From contig SPDT01000007.1 in NCBI GenBank assembly GCA_008477525.1, forward strand, positions 1,612,001-1,676,000: 64,000 nt of DNA, read 5' to 3'. The stretch is from Hypomyces perniciosus (lineage: Eukaryota; Ascomycota; Sordariomycetes; Hypocreales; Hypocreaceae). Made by a program: the position numbers and the translations under genes. Shown one piece after another: positions 43,697 through 56,059 of this stretch. Position 1 is the first letter of the stretch. Every line of letters starts with the position of its first letter. The notes under the pieces were generated by a model that had not been told where the DNA came from, ran no database searches, and saw only the letters and a program-made list of their open reading frames with translations.

Positions 43697-46245
43697 TCAC
43701 TCAATCAAGAAGCCACCTCCTCCTCCATCATCATCATCATCATCATCATCCTCCCCAACCAACATATCAAACTCCTCTGTCACATCACTCTCTGCGTCCC
43801 GTATCGCCGCCTCCATTTCTGCCTCCCGGTCCGCTGCCTCCCTTTCCTCTTCATTCACTCCATTCCATATCCTCTCCCTGATCCGTAGCCCCATCAGGAA
43901 TCGCCTCCAAAGCTTCAACGCAACTAGGCGTCTCCTTTCATCCTCGACTTCCTGCTCCACATCCCCCAGGCCTTGTATCACTGCTTGCACTGCCTCCTCG
44001 AACTCTTTGGCCACAACGACTCCATGCAACACGGCCGTACCGTGTCGCCCCTTGAACTGAAATCCCGTCAAGGCGGGTGCGTAATCTATGCCTAGAAGAT
44101 AGGCTGCTCGTGCGGCATATTCATGTACCAAGTGAACACCACCCCTGGGGATCATGCTCGGCACATAAACTTCGATATTGCCAAACTTATTCTTCGGGAC
44201 ACGCCCATTTCGTACCGGTGGAGGTTCGTAAAGTTCAGTTTGATCCATGGTGTAAACCGGCGTCCCAGCGTCGCCATCAGAGGCCTCATCCGGTTCATCG
44301 TTGAATCTTGAATTCTTGTTCTGGACCCGTTTAGGCAACCACTTGGCGGGTATCTCGTTGGGTCTCAATTCTCTCCCAAGTCTATACCACTTCTCGGCGC
44401 TTCTCGCAATTCGTACGTCTTTACGACGATACACCTTTTCCAAAGGACCACGGCTGCCTGCGCTAACTGTCCCTGACGGCTTTGCCTCTGGCACAAGCAC
44501 CTCGTGTCGACGAAGGTGGCGCTCTAGCGCATATACAGGATGGTCCTTAAAATCCTGCACGTTCTTGGGCATTGGCTCCCTGGCTTCAACCCCTGTGAGC
44601 TCGTTGTCCTCGATTTGATCAAGGTCGCCCGGGTATTTGGGTCGATACATCTTCATAACTTTTCTCCACCACCGTTCACCGTCGTCAAGTGCGCTCTCCA
44701 CACGTAATTTACGCGTCTTTGCTGCGTAAGCCTTCGCATACCGCCGCGTGACATCCTTTGCCGTTCCATCAGCCTCGAATGCTACCACGTAGCACAGGCA
44801 GTTCTCCTTGTCTGTAATAGGGGGCTCAAATGCCCTTGGTTTCCAGAAAGTATGAGTCACAACTGGGTCTGCGGGTTGCCATTTCTGGTGCCCGACATCG
44901 AGAATCTCCACCCAATACACGGGGTAGGGTGACTCCCGTATTTGCTTTGGTGTCGCAAAGACAGGACGAGGTTTAGGTGGTGCGGCGACAGGCTCGAACT
45001 TGTAGGCAGTTGCGTTTGGATGGCCTAGTCTGCGTCTAGCAGTTGAGCGACCTGGCGAAGGCGCTGATGAGGATGAGGCTTCTGCCATTTCCCTGTATTT
45101 TTCCAGCTGGGACAAAGTTTGCTCGGCTTTCGAAGTTTTCGAAGCCTTCTTCCCGTCTTTGGGTTTAGGAAGAGTAGGTCCCCCAGAGACAGATAAAAGG
45201 GGCTGCAATGAGCATACCAATCGAGCTCGCACACCGGCGCTTCTCAGCAGCGCACAGTATAGTTGCGCACCAATATCGCGGGAGCCCTGCAATTTCTTGG
45301 CTGCCTCTCTAAACTCCTCACGATCCAAGCACGATTCCATATCGCCAGGAAGCTCATACTAGGGCCCTCATTAGCGACGTACTTACTTAACTGCAGGGAA
45401 GGCAAAGTACAAACATCTTTCAAATGATCCACCTCTTCCGCCCAAAGTGACCTCCTGAGGCCCCTTTCTGTGATCTCAAACTTGGTCTTCCACATATCAG
45501 CAACCTGCTTCAGCCCATTCTTGAGGCTCTCCGTCCTGCCGAACTGCGATAGGTTCGCCCCCGGTGTAAGATACTGAACAGTTTTATCAGTCAGATGCGC
45601 TCGGAGGTGTTCTTGCACCTTGCTATCGTTGCACCAGTGGTTCCGGCGTGCGACGTGGGCGAGGAGACACAGAAGATGGGTTTTGTGGATATCGACGCGG
45701 CGCCCCTTCTCTTCCTTGGTAATCGGCTTGCGTCGTTCTGCGCTCTGTTTCCCTGCAGCCAATATCTGGGCAGAGAGGTTGAGCTCCAGCTCTTTGGGCT
45801 GCTGGCTCCCAGACGCGGCGTCCTTGAAATGCACACTGAAATCCACGTCTTCGAAATGCAAGTCGTCTTCATCCTCCTCTTCATCATCCGACCCCAGCTC
45901 CATAGTCTGCACCGTAGGAGCAGGAATAGCCACGTCTTGAAACTCCACGTCTTCATCCTCACCCTCGTCGTCGTCGTCATCCTCATCCTTACTATCCTCT
46001 TGACGACGGCCGTCCATTTGAGGCTCCGTACTTGTATCATCAGCCTGAATTGGCTCCTCTGGCGTTGCATCTGCTTTAGTAACAGCCCGTCTCCGTTTCA
46101 ACGGGCGTTCTGGGGGACTCCTTGCTGGTGCAGCCACCCCGGCCTCGGCCAGCATTTCTTGATAGATATCCGGACCATCGTGACCAGTAGCACCAGCCGT
46201 CCTTTGACTGCCTCTCCGAGCGACACTACGCTTTCTTCCAACCAT
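43697..46245 (-). CDS. RAD4: DNA repair protein RAD4/XPC
   Basis: Damage-recognition subunit of nucleotide excision repair in the nucleus, working with RAD23. Two exons (46245-45415 and 45358-43697) joined across a 56-nt intron (donor GTTTGT, branch GCTAAT) give 830 residues: LWAEEVDHLKD continues to YELPGDMESCLDREEF. The N-terminus is basic then strongly acidic. The transglutaminase-like fold includes HKTHLLCLLAHVARRNHWCND and GSRDIGAQLYCALLRSAGVRAR, and YPVYWVEILDVGHQKW. BHD1-3 follow (HPVYALERHLRRHEVL; PLEKVYRRKDVRIARSAEKW; FGNIEVYVPSMIPRGGVHL ... ALTGFQFKGRHGTAVLHGVVV). The C-terminus ends in a run of eight aspartates and five glycines (FLIE, stop). This order and length fit the family well. 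The antisense strand has long open frames caused by the acidic repeats. Confidence 0.95.
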
Positions 46246-46885
46246 GGTCACATATCGGCCATGAGCCGCTCCAGAGCAATAACTGACCAACTGCCAGAGT
46301 GTGAGTTCATCCCTTATTTCACGCTATTCAGCTGCTGCGTCATTGTACCCACGCGGTGCCACGGAAAGTGGCGCGAAGTCACGTGACCGTAAATTCGCAC
46401 CAAGTCGGCAAAATTCAGAGAACCCCAAACAGAGTCATGAGAAAACAAAATATCCGACACCTGCAAAAATCCATTTTAGCGAGTGCTATAAACGATTGGG
46501 TATGCCTATATGGTTGAAAATATGCAGAGATATTGGCAACGACGTGGTTCTGTATGGAACATAAAGCAATGCATAAGATGGAAATGACCCTACAGTTCGT
46601 GGACGCCAGGCAAAATTTCTCGATTCTCTCTCCTTCGCGGCTTTCTTTCATCCTTTCAAGACAAAATTACAGTCGGCATGGAATCGAATTCATCATTGAA
46701 CTGCATCAGCAGTTTTATAAAAATAATACTCAAACTACTTGCTACATCCAGATATAATAACCATTGCCATTTGGCACTAAGGTCCTACTACCAACCAGGG
46801 GAATAAACAGACCAAAAAGAAAGAGACAAAAACAACCAATGCCGCCAAAACGCCGTTCAATGTCCAACAAATTTATACTTGCCGT
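46246..46885. promoter_or_regulatory. RAD4 promoter / carrier 3' region
   Basis: Both neighbours are on the minus strand, so these 640 bp contain the end of the carrier transcript and the start region of RAD4. No distinct element is recognisable. Confidence 0.45.
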
Positions 46886-47945
46886 CTATTTCGTCAGCCA
46901 GCCGAGATAGTCAGCGACGATCAGGGTCACCATCCTGGAACAATGTCAGTTACTAACATCCCTTGGGTATGGGGGAGTGGTCTGGGCCAACTTACGCATG
47001 AGGAGCAATGCGGACATAGTACGTGCCGAATCCACGGTAGAACCTCATGATGCCTTCTTGCTTAGCCACCTGGGTAAAGCAATCAGTCATACCCTTGTAT
47101 GGGAGCTTTCCGTCAGGGCCCTTCTGCTGCTTCTGCAACCTGGTCTTGACAAAGTCGAACGGGAGACTGAAAAAGCTCGCGAAGAACCCGGCAATGGCGC
47201 TGGCACTGAGTGTTTGGACTTGGGAGGATAGGTCCGTATTCTTCTTAAGTTGCACCTTGGCTTCGCTGAAGAAAGCGAGCTGGCCAAAGTTGAGAGCCAT
47301 GGCGCGGACCACAGTCGGGGCAGCACCAGCCCAGAGAGCCCCAATACCTTCACTCTTGGCAATCGATGCAAGGGCATCGATGACGGACTTGTAATTCTTT
47401 CGCTCGGCCAAAGGCTTGAGGCCATCGCTTTGCATTCGAATCAGCGCCAAATCGGCGGGATTGCCAATCATAGCCGCCAAGCCGCCGGCCGCCAGTCCGG
47501 CAGTTGCTCGCTCCTTGAAGCCCACACTCTTATCCTGGCTTTTGGCGTGCTGGGTCAATCTACCCATAAACGTATCGAAGAAACCCAAGCGGGCGGTGGT
47601 ATAGACAGCTTGCCGAAGAAGACCTGCGGACAGACCGGTATACAGGTCGAGGGCCTTGCCGCTCGCAATGATCTGTCGAGTGACGGACAATGGAGTGGGT
47701 TTGGGGCCACCAGATGTGCCTTCGCCAGCGAGTTGGATGCGGACTTTGACCATGTCCACAGGTTGGATCACAGTGGTGGCAATCATTCCGCTGATGCCGC
47801 CGTTGATGAAGGGCAGAGCGACTCGCATGAGGGGTGTGTGAATGAATTCCGAAGCCTTAGCGGCCGTTTCACTCCTTCTGGCGGCACCCATGACCTCCGA
47901 GCCCTTGGAACGAGCAGATTCCGCTGCCTGCTTTATGGTGTTCAT
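46886..47945 (-). CDS. Mitochondrial carrier, 2-oxoglutarate/malate type
   Basis: Inner-membrane solute carrier. Two exons (47945-46996 and 46934-46886) give 332 residues; the short last exon encodes MVTLIVADYLGWLTK. Three repeats carry the carrier signature Px(D/E)xxxxR with the usual variants: PVDMVKVRIQ, PADLALIRMQ and PFDFVKTRLQ. The second repeat's PADLALIRMQ and the phrases INGGISGMIATTVIQP, YTTARLGFFDTF and AGAAPTVVRAMALN are characteristic of the oxoglutarate/malate carrier (SLC25A11) group, which exchanges malate and 2-oxoglutarate in the malate-aspartate shuttle. A dicarboxylate carrier is the nearest alternative. A 45-residue N-terminal extension precedes the first helix. The family is sure, the exact substrate inferred. 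Confidence 0.92.
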
Positions 47946-50900
47946 GATGACAGAGCCGCGGGCAGCCTCTGGGTTGGGGAGATGATCTATTGATATATCT
48001 CAGGCCGGATGGGCTACGTGGACTCCACGGCTTGACGAGGTTATTAACTGACTGTGCTCTATTAGTCAAAGGTCAACCACTTATTGGTACGTGGAGATAG
48101 GAGAGGGCAAAACATCCAGGGCGATGAGTGGAGCGGGACAGAAATAGCACACGGATCCGAACATCTCGGCAAGGGCCCCCTTCCGCTAAGCCGCTGTCTG
48201 ACGTCGTCCGGGATGGTAATGACTTTGGCCCGAGGACGAGGTGAAGTCGGCTACCAACATCGGAAAGTCTAGGGGCGGATCACGGCGCCGATTGTGTGTG
48301 GATGCCCCCCATGGTGGCTCCGCCCGCCATCGGAGATTGGTTGGAATACACTAGTAATCAAGAAGGCGAATCAAGCTGTACTGACCAAAGACCAATGCGC
48401 ACCGAAGCGCAATCGCAGATGGATTAACGCCAATGACGGTGGTTAATTTGTTGATATCGATATCGGCCGCCGTTGAGATTGCGTTCGCGGCGATCGGACC
48501 CTTGGGTGGGGTTGGCGGTAATTGGCGATGGCAGTTGTTGTTGAGTACGCCACGGCTTGTTGGATGACGATGTCAACGGAGCCTTATCCAAATTGACGGC
48601 GACAGGTAATACGGGTCCTGATTCGATTTGAAAATCGGTGGGTGATCGTATTGGGGATGCGATTCGAACCAGCGCAGTGGCAGGTCAACGACGAGAGGGA
48701 GAGGGATAGGGAGAGGGAGCGGAGCTCTCTATGATGAGATTCAACGCATCAACGCCTTGCTTGGAAAGGACGAAAAAGAAAGGCAGATGTCAAGTCGTCG
48801 AGGAAGGTTAAAGCGGGCGAGCCGGCCGTTTAATATCTGTTACAAAGCATGGCCACAAGCATGGCTCAGTTCAGGTTCCGGCCGCAGCTCCCCTCCACTG
48901 GCCACCCTCCACAAGAACGGCGAGAACATTCGTTCATTGTCAGCCACTCACCGGGTGCAGGCAACCTGACCTGAATGGCACCAAAACCTGGTAGGCCAGG
49001 GCCATGGAAAGCCAATTGCGGGGTCAGCAGTGTGATGCGCCATGTCTATCAACCCCTTCTCATCCTCCAAGAAGCCTCGGACGTCTCCAATTTCCTGGTG
49101 CCTTGCGTGGCGTTGCACTCACAGATAGTGTTGGGCATTGGGGAGGGGATCAACTGTTGAGAGGGGGGGCAGATCCTTTTCACGGCCTTGCTGGAAAGAT
49201 AGAAACGCCCACGAGTCGTGAAGCAGAGGTATCTCTACCTGGATGATCTCCAAAAAACGGCCACGTGAGCGGATACGACAGATAAACCTTAAACATCGCG
49301 AGAATCTCTGTTCATCACAGCAACATGCCGACTTTGGACCGAACAGATCACAACGCGTACTTCGTATATACTCCTCATAGGCACAGGTCCATACGGACAT
49401 GTCCCGGCGTCTTGTCCATCTCGACATCTTCGTAGGCTTAATAGTGTGTTCCTCTTAACAGCCACCAGCGGGAAGAAGAATGCGGGGTTACAGCACCATG
49501 TCTTGCTTGGCCGGCAGAGCACACGAGCGATCCAACCCTACCTCACTCCCTCCCATCAGAGCAGCATTGTTCCCCTCGGCTGCACATGTTACTCGGTTGT
49601 TCCATATGCACTCTCATTCATCCTGCTTCCATTTCCACAGTCGTTTTTATTTTATTCTCATATTTCTTATTTCGTATGAACAAGACGCGGCGCCCTCTCC
49701 ATGATGCCATCAATATGCCTATCACAGTGTTTCTCATGCATCCCGTCATCCATGACGTCTGTCGCCGGCAAGCATTCCACTGAGACCCATCTGATCAACT
49801 CTGGGGAAATGGCCCGAGCTTCTTGCAGCTACGAACCGGGAGTGGGGCTGCTTCCGGTCAAATGGTACGCTGGATAATGGTCAGAATCTCGGACTCCTAT
49901 GTACTAATACGAGGCTGTTGGCATCACTCGGTTGCTATTGTCTTAATTCAGGGTGATCCTTTCTCCCATGTGCAAAAAGTCAATCTTCCTGTCGACCGAG
50001 AAACAGCCCTTCTTGTTTATTCCATCCGTTCTTTGTGCTATGCAAACTGACCGGCCTGAAGGCCACCAAACCTCATCCGGCACAAGGCTAATACGAGTAG
50101 TATATGAAGCATGAAGCCGTGCAGCCATACCGGAAAGCGGAGACCATGAAACCGAAAAGTCCCGATGCAATAATAAACGTCTCTTCCGGAAATGACCCAA
50201 GTCAGTGTCTCGATTCTGGAGCCTTGAACAAATCCGCATTCGGCGACAGCCGGAAAATGGCGGCTCATCTGCTTCGTATTGATCCATAATGAGCCGTCGC
50301 TCATTCGTTATCCGATGCCGGTGCCTAGAGCTCCTTTATTGCGAATCTGAGCATCGCGATCCATTTCGAGATCCACTTTGATGGCCTTTCAAGCAAAACA
50401 TTGCCTCAGCTCTATCGGTTTCCGAGCTTTTTGACTCGGTTTTCCGATCGCATGCTATCACCACTACTATCCCTTACTATGTGCCGGGTGTGCTACCGAA
50501 CAACTTCAATCCAGTTGCCGACATACATCAGTGGATGCCACGTGGTGCAGGGTCAAGATCTATCGGTATCATCTTGCGGCATTTGCTAATCGGATTTCCG
50601 GACGACATCCTGCTACATAGAGCTAAAACACCCCGGTCAAAGCTTGCAATCGGTGTGTTCGAATCACCGAAGGGAAATATGTCAGCCAGTCGCCATTCTC
50701 TGCCTGGGTATGACGTCCTTGGGAACATACATACTCAAGTCTGTCCGTCTCCTCAGCGACGCTATCACTCGGGAACCCTAGGGAAGCAAGAGTCATCATC
50801 CGAGGTTATTCGATCCGACGGTGGGTAAGTTTATGACTTCAATCCGACCTGGATAAAGATTTCCACGTCAGACACCGACATCAAATATATACACGACAAG

Positions 50901-51531
50901 AGAAGAGAACAGCCTTTCCACATATTTCGTGGAGCAGGGTTGAAGGATATCCTACCACCGTCATGCTGCTTTGGAGTGGCTTGCGATGTAAACCTTTGTG
51001 GGATTGTTCCTGGCCAGGACTTTAGCCATTATCGGGTCAATTACTGCAAGTCCCATATTGCAACTGTTGCTTGATGTTTGCATCCAAGGGATTCATGAGC
51101 CCATTGATATTAATGAGGGAGCGGTAGCTCGCGTGATTTTCTGCTGTGAATCCATATTAGATGTAAGCGAATCTTGGCCCCCTTCCAAGACTCTATCATC
51201 AAACATCTGGAAGAACCGAGGATTTGGCAAAAAATCCGCAACCTCAAAGTTCACGGGACCCTTTTTTTTCTTGTCTTACCCTTAATCACTTGCTACAGCA
51301 TCATTAGTTCTCTGTGTGAGCCCAGACGTATGCTATTAGTGTGCAATAGGTTTCTCACACTGTACGTTGCCCATACAAAATCATGCTGTTTACTCGTGAG
51401 ATGCTTGGCCCCGCACAGTTTCCGTGTTTCAGTTCGCACTCAATGGGTGTCCAATCCAAAATCTTGAAGTTTTGACCATTCGCGCAAAGATCTTACCCTC
51501 AGGCTTGCCCAAAGAAAAGACATCCCCCAAC
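47946..51531. other. 3.6-kb intergenic region, no gene recognised
   Basis: This lies between the divergent carrier (-) and BUD22 (+). A purine-rich tract (GAGAGGGA repeats) is near 48691-48725, and a TACTTCGTA variant at about 49359. All frames are short and without motifs. A T-loop-like GATTCGAACC at about 48660 was checked and does not form a tRNA. Confidence 0.45.
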
Positions 51532-53087
51532 ATGCCGAAACGAAAGCGCTCCGTCGAAGAAGCAGTACAGAACAAACTCGAGAAATGCAGAATTGATTTA
51601 TTTCGAGCCCTTAGTTCTGCAAAAGCATCTGAACGAAAGCGCTTCACCAGCAGGTTGCGCGAACCTGGAATTACTTCCGACAAGAAGGCGAGGCTGCAAC
51701 GGGAGTATAACTTGCTAAAGGTTTGTCGCTACCTTAGGGACTTGATCATCATTACTATCAGAGACAAATGGGGGTGGGAATTTTGACTAATTTCTCCTTC
51801 CAGACGCTTGACCTTCGCCAGACTGCTCGCAATCACCTGCACTCGAACCTCCTTCGAATCAAAGCCGTCGAAACTTCTAATGATCTCCCGGAGGAGCTGC
51901 GCGCCGGCGTGCCGAGATCGACACTTTCTCCGGAAGAAATCGCCTTGCAGAATAATGTCATAAGCGTGCTTTGCGGTACCGGGCCTGCAAAACGAGCGTT
52001 GGATCGTGCTGTCGCCGATATTTGCGAGGCGCTTGGTGTTCCAGTTGCTGTCAAGTCCAAAAGAGTCAGGAAGAACAGGAGGAAGGACACGGAAGAACAG
52101 CCTTCGGATAGGATATCGAGCCCCGAGGTTGGGGAAGCTGTCAATCCTGCTTCCGCGGCGGAGGCTCCAGGCGCTTCATCAGACGAGGTGTCAGACGAAA
52201 CCGATTTTGAGGGCTTTGACTCGGACGTTGACGAGCCTGGATCATCTGTCGGAGAGCCCAATGACGTACCAGGATCAGATGAAGAAGCCGAGATTTCCAA
52301 GTATGACAATCTTTTGGGCGGCTCATCGGACGATGAAGACGAGGAAGACTTTGACGAGGAATTACTGGCGAAATACAGAGGGAGAGAACAAGTCAATCTG
52401 GACGATATTTCTCTATCGGGCTCGGCTTCTGATATGGATGATGACGATGACGAAGAGCTTCAGTCTGAAATAGGATCACACTCGCCACCACCGCCACCAA
52501 GAAAGAAGGCGAAGGGCAAGACTGCGGACGGCGACGCCAAGACAAAAGAAGAGAAGGAGGATGCGAAAGTAACCAAGGAGGAGAAGAAGAAGAAGACTGC
52601 CAAAGCCGCTGTAAAGGCAAGTCGGCCAGGGGATTCTACATTCTTGCCCTCCCTGATGGGCGGGTACATCTCCGGCTCTGAGTCCGCATCCGACATCGAC
52701 AGCCCTCCTAAGAAACGCCGTGGCCAACGAGCGCGTCGAGCAATTTGGGAGAAAAAGTACGGAGCCAATGCTAAGCATTTGAAGGAAGCGGCCAAGGGGG
52801 GTCGTGACGCAGGCTGGGACATGCGGCGTGGAGCTGTCGGGCCAGAGGATCAAGGCAGAGGTAAATCATGGAAAAAGGGAGGAGATCGCATGGGTCATCG
52901 GAGGGACAATAATAGGGGTCCACAGGCGCGTGATAACGTTTACGAAAGCCGGCCAAAACCTGAGCCCCCGAAGCCGACGAAGAAGGATAACGAGGGACCG
53001 CTACATCCTAGCTGGGAGGCTAGGAAGAAGGCAAAGGACGCGGAGAAAGTCGTTGCTTTCTCAGGGGAGAAGATTGTATTTGACTAA
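51532..53087 (+). CDS. BUD22: BUD22/SRFBP1-family ribosome biogenesis protein
   Basis: Nucleolar factor needed for early 18S rRNA processing. Two exons (51532-51720 and 51804-53087, 83-nt intron) give 490 residues. The N-terminal helical part (MPKRKRSVEEAVQNKLEKCRIDLFRAL to GPAKRALDRAVADICEALGV) matches the start of the family. The middle is a long acidic, Ser-rich low-complexity region with a conserved KYDNLLGGSSDDEDEEDFD, then a Lys-rich segment. The C-terminal region is diagnostic: STFLPSLMGGYISGSES, KKRRGQRARRAIWEKKYGA and the extreme end LHPSWEARKKAKDAEK ... GEKIVFD, which is the BUD22 tail. It is expected in the nucleolus. The start ATG lies directly after a CATCCCCCAAC leader. Confidence 0.93.
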
Positions 53088-53949
53088 GGTAGCTATTCAA
53101 ATAGGTGCATATAAAGAACGAGCGAGAGTATATCGCAAGGATGAAAATCCCCAAGGCATATATACTAAAAGCTGCATTCCGAATCGTTAGAAACGTTACG
53201 CCCATGAGTCTAGTGCCGGAGAGATGCAAGTCTGCCCAGCTTTCACAATGGCTAACTAATAGCTTCGATCTATTTCATAAAATATTCCGTACCTAAGGTA
53301 GTTGGCATAATCGATCGACTCGATGGAAAAGAGGAAGTAATTTGGCAAGTTTGCCCAGGATGTGGATGGCAAGAGCAGTCGGCGGCTTGACGTATTATCC
53401 TCTCTGCCTTATTTACCTGTCTGCATCATCTTGAAACAAGCCCTATCGCAAAATTCAACACCTCTCCGAGTACCTTTTCGGCTTCCTGCCTTCATATCTA
53501 TGTCGTGGGAGAGTAGTATTGAGGAGCTGCCATCAATGAACAGATGGTTGATAACACTGGAATAAAAGACGGCGAGAACAGACAACCGACCTAGAACAAT
53601 CTCTCTCTCTGTGCTACGGTCGATCGACTCGCTGGGCAATCGCCGCCCCTAGATCACCTTTCGAAGCATGTTTTACCCAAATATGGAATATCTCTCAACC
53701 GTGGCAGAAGTAATGAATGGCATCGAACCCGTACCACATCTCAGGGCAGAAAGGGACCGTTTCAACATGTCCCCTTCACCTACGGATACGAGCCCCTGCA
53801 GGTTTGTGGGAGTTGGGTCTCCTCATTATTGCGGCTAGAGTACACAAGAGGAGCCACGATGGCATCAAAGAGATCAGCACCAACGGCCACTGGATGGTGA
53901 TCCCAAAAAGAATACACCACACACACCTGGAGACAATCCCCTTGCTGGA
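53088..53949. other. Intergenic region, no gene recognised
   Basis: These 862 bp hold the BUD22 3' UTR and the presumed promoter of the following hypothetical gene. Nothing else stands out. Confidence 0.45.
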
Positions 53950-55605
53950 ATGCCGGATGTGACATCAACGTCCAAGGGTAGTCGCTTATTTCCCAAATCA
54001 AAACCCCATTCCGGTGGACGGCTCTGGCATTTCTTGAAGGGCCATGCGTTTCCCGAGGTCTCGCAATCCATTGTTAGCAAGGGCATTCCTCCTCGACCAG
54101 AGTGTTCGGATGTCGACTTCATCATATCCAAGTGCAAGGATCTCAATTTCAACCCAAAGTCGGCCGCTTATTATATCATCAACCCCAGCTCCCTCGACTC
54201 TGCTTATTACTTGTACAAAAGCAAGGATGGCCGAAGTAAGGATGGTTACCGAGTTGACCATATCCCCGTTCGTTTCCTCTCTATCGGAACCGGTCACTCA
54301 GGATACTTCATTCACATGTCCGACAAGGACAAAACATCTGCGTCTACTGGCAGTCAAGATATGTCCTGGGTACCAAGTTTCGAAGTTAAAGGAAGAGACA
54401 CGAATGCCGAAAATATGCCCAAGCCAAGTGGGAAAGGAAGCACACGCCAAACTGGTGCCTCGATTCTTCTGGAGTTGGACAGGGGAGGCCAGGCCATTAA
54501 ACCCCGACGATCAACAACAGCAGATCCGGCGACTACTTTCAGCATTCCCAAGACCTTCTTTGCGGGTTCGAGGTCTAGTAATAAGCAGAATCGTGCTAAA
54601 GCTAGAGGGCGAGATCCCTCGATGACAGCAACCGTGGTCACACGATGGAGCGTGGCTGAGATAACCTGGACGAAGGACGGCGGCCATCTACTAGGTGAGC
54701 TATCAGATTCTTTAGAAGGAGACTCCGACAGCCTTTCACGCGACGATTCTGGGAGCACACCGCCAACACGTCAAACTTCGTGGTCCCCGGGACCTCCCAG
54801 AGGCTATCAAACTTGGAGCGAGTTAGGTTCTACTCACGAAATGCTCGATGCTATCGACACAGCATCCAGTATCACATCATTCCCAAGGCTTTTCAGTCGA
54901 CATTGCACCCTTGAGTGGATCAGACCTCCGGCAAAGCTGGAAGATCTCAATCATACCGTGTCCACTGACATGTACTGCCAAGGGGTAGATGCTCACTGCG
55001 GCGGCACTTTCCATCACCAAAATTCTCAGGACCAAGCCATGTGCACGGGAGAGTCATTCCAAGTGCCTTGGGGAAAGAACCTCTCACCATTAGATGATGC
55101 CCCAAGCTGTTTTTCCCGCGAAACATGGCATGTTCGTCGTTCCACAGTAGCACTACCATCACTGACACCCGCCAAAAGCTTTGGAAGCTTGATCGGCTCG
55201 GCATCACGACGCCGTCGCAGTACCCCAGTCCGCAGGTCCAAGAGCACTGTGTCACAGGATAGCTTCCTGACAAGTCTCATAGACAAAATCTTCAAGGGCA
55301 GTCAGAGAATGATACATGAGGGTCTTGGACTCAGCGAGCCGCATGATTCAGGGACCTTGGCGCCTCTCAACACCCCATCGGACAGTCAACATCCCCTGTG
55401 CTCCCCACAATCCATGAGCAGCAGCCCTTTGCTAGCACACACGCCAGCCCCGTCAGAGGTGGACAGGACCAGCATATGTGAGGCGGTTGCAGGGAGCAGT
55501 ATGTTAACCAAGACATGGTGCGATACGTGCTCTGAAGACAATAGACCGCACGTCTGTGAAAACGACATGGAAATAATAGTAAGAGGGGAGGAGGATTCAT
55601 GTTAA
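53950..55605 (+). CDS. Hypothetical protein, Ser/Thr-rich
   Basis: An uninterrupted 551-codon frame with fungal coding composition; I do not recognise the family. It has no signal peptide and no clear membrane segment. The first 80 residues look globular (GRLWHFLKGHAFPEVSQSI, ECSDVDFIISKCKDLNFNP). The rest is rich in Ser, Thr, Pro and Arg, with a basic patch SASRRRRSTPVRRSKST near residue 420 and a C-terminal CDTCSEDNRPHVCEND that could bind metal. An in-frame 66-nt intron is possible at 54236-54301 (GTAAGG donor, pyrimidine tract, TCAG acceptor). Its removal would shorten the protein by 22 residues without changing the frame. It may be a lineage-specific nuclear or regulatory protein, but no function can be claimed. 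Confidence 0.6.
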   Translation: MPDVTSTSKGSRLFPKSKPHSGGRLWHFLKGHAFPEVSQSIVSKGIPPRPECSDVDFIISKCKDLNFNPKSAAYYIINPSSLDSAYYLYKSKDGRSKDGYRVDHIPVRFLSIGTGHSGYFIHMSDKDKTSASTGSQDMSWVPSFEVKGRDTNAENMPKPSGKGSTRQTGASILLELDRGGQAIKPRRSTTADPATTFSIPKTFFAGSRSSNKQNRAKARGRDPSMTATVVTRWSVAEITWTKDGGHLLGELSDSLEGDSDSLSRDDSGSTPPTRQTSWSPGPPRGYQTWSELGSTHEMLDAIDTASSITSFPRLFSRHCTLEWIRPPAKLEDLNHTVSTDMYCQGVDAHCGGTFHHQNSQDQAMCTGESFQVPWGKNLSPLDDAPSCFSRETWHVRRSTVALPSLTPAKSFGSLIGSASRRRRSTPVRRSKSTVSQDSFLTSLIDKIFKGSQRMIHEGLGLSEPHDSGTLAPLNTPSDSQHPLCSPQSMSSSPLLAHTPAPSEVDRTSICEAVAGSSMLTKTWCDTCSEDNRPHVCENDMEIIVRGEEDSC

Positions 55606-55912
55606 CATCCTAGATTCTGTATGTTTTCAACATAAGGTGTATTGTAGCCCCTAGAGCCCGAACTCAAACCTACCTGCTTCATACAACATAATAACAATCC
55701 TTCATATACCGCGTATATCAAGCACACACATTATACGATTATGAGTGTCCCAACCAGCTAAATCGCTTTTTTTCCCTTAGAGCGTATTAGTGAGTGGTAT
55801 AAATGTGTTCGCACTATAGGGGTTCCAGAGAGGGGAAACATCTTCCGTATGGGTAAAAAGAAAGTAATCATCTCAATCAGGATAAGATGAGATAGAAAAC
55901 AGCAAAAAAGAC
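55606..55912. other. Intergenic region before tRNA genes
   Basis: AT-rich spacer of 307 bp containing the presumed 3' UTR of the hypothetical gene. As the tRNAs are on the minus strand, their polymerase III termination signal would be a T run on that strand (A-rich on plus). The AAAAAA at 55905-55910, immediately beyond the first tRNA's 3' end, fits this. Confidence 0.5.
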
Positions 55913-56011
55913 TGGACGAGCGGGGAATTGAACCCCGGACCTTCAGCAGACGCACAATGTGAAAAGCTCACTCGATGCGAAGCAGACGCCATACCCCTAG
56001 ACCACACGCCC
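55913..56011 (-). tRNA. tRNA-Ala (anticodon CGC), 27-nt intron
   Basis: The minus strand folds as a tRNA: acceptor GGGCGTG pairs with CTCGTCC plus discriminator A, including the G3:U70 pair that marks alanine tRNAs and the U6:U67 mismatch also seen in yeast tRNA-Ala. The T-arm CGGGG-TTCAATT-CCCCG is perfect and supplies the B box. The anticodon loop reads TTCGCAT, so it decodes GCG. A 27-nt intron follows position 37 and contains GCG, which can pair with the anticodon. The anticodon stem has one T:T mismatch in both copies. Confidence 0.86.
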
Positions 56012-56059
56012 GTAGAGAGAGAGCCACCTGTATCTCACTGAGACAGAACGGCGAGGAAG

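Noticed and set aside
45595..46386. 263-codon frame antisense to RAD4
   Set aside because: It mirrors the acidic low-complexity exon of RAD4, whose codons leave the opposite strand free of stops.
48655..48680. GATTCGAACC, resembling a tRNA T-loop on the minus strand
   Set aside because: The flanking bases do not form a T-stem or acceptor stem, and no anticodon arm fits upstream.
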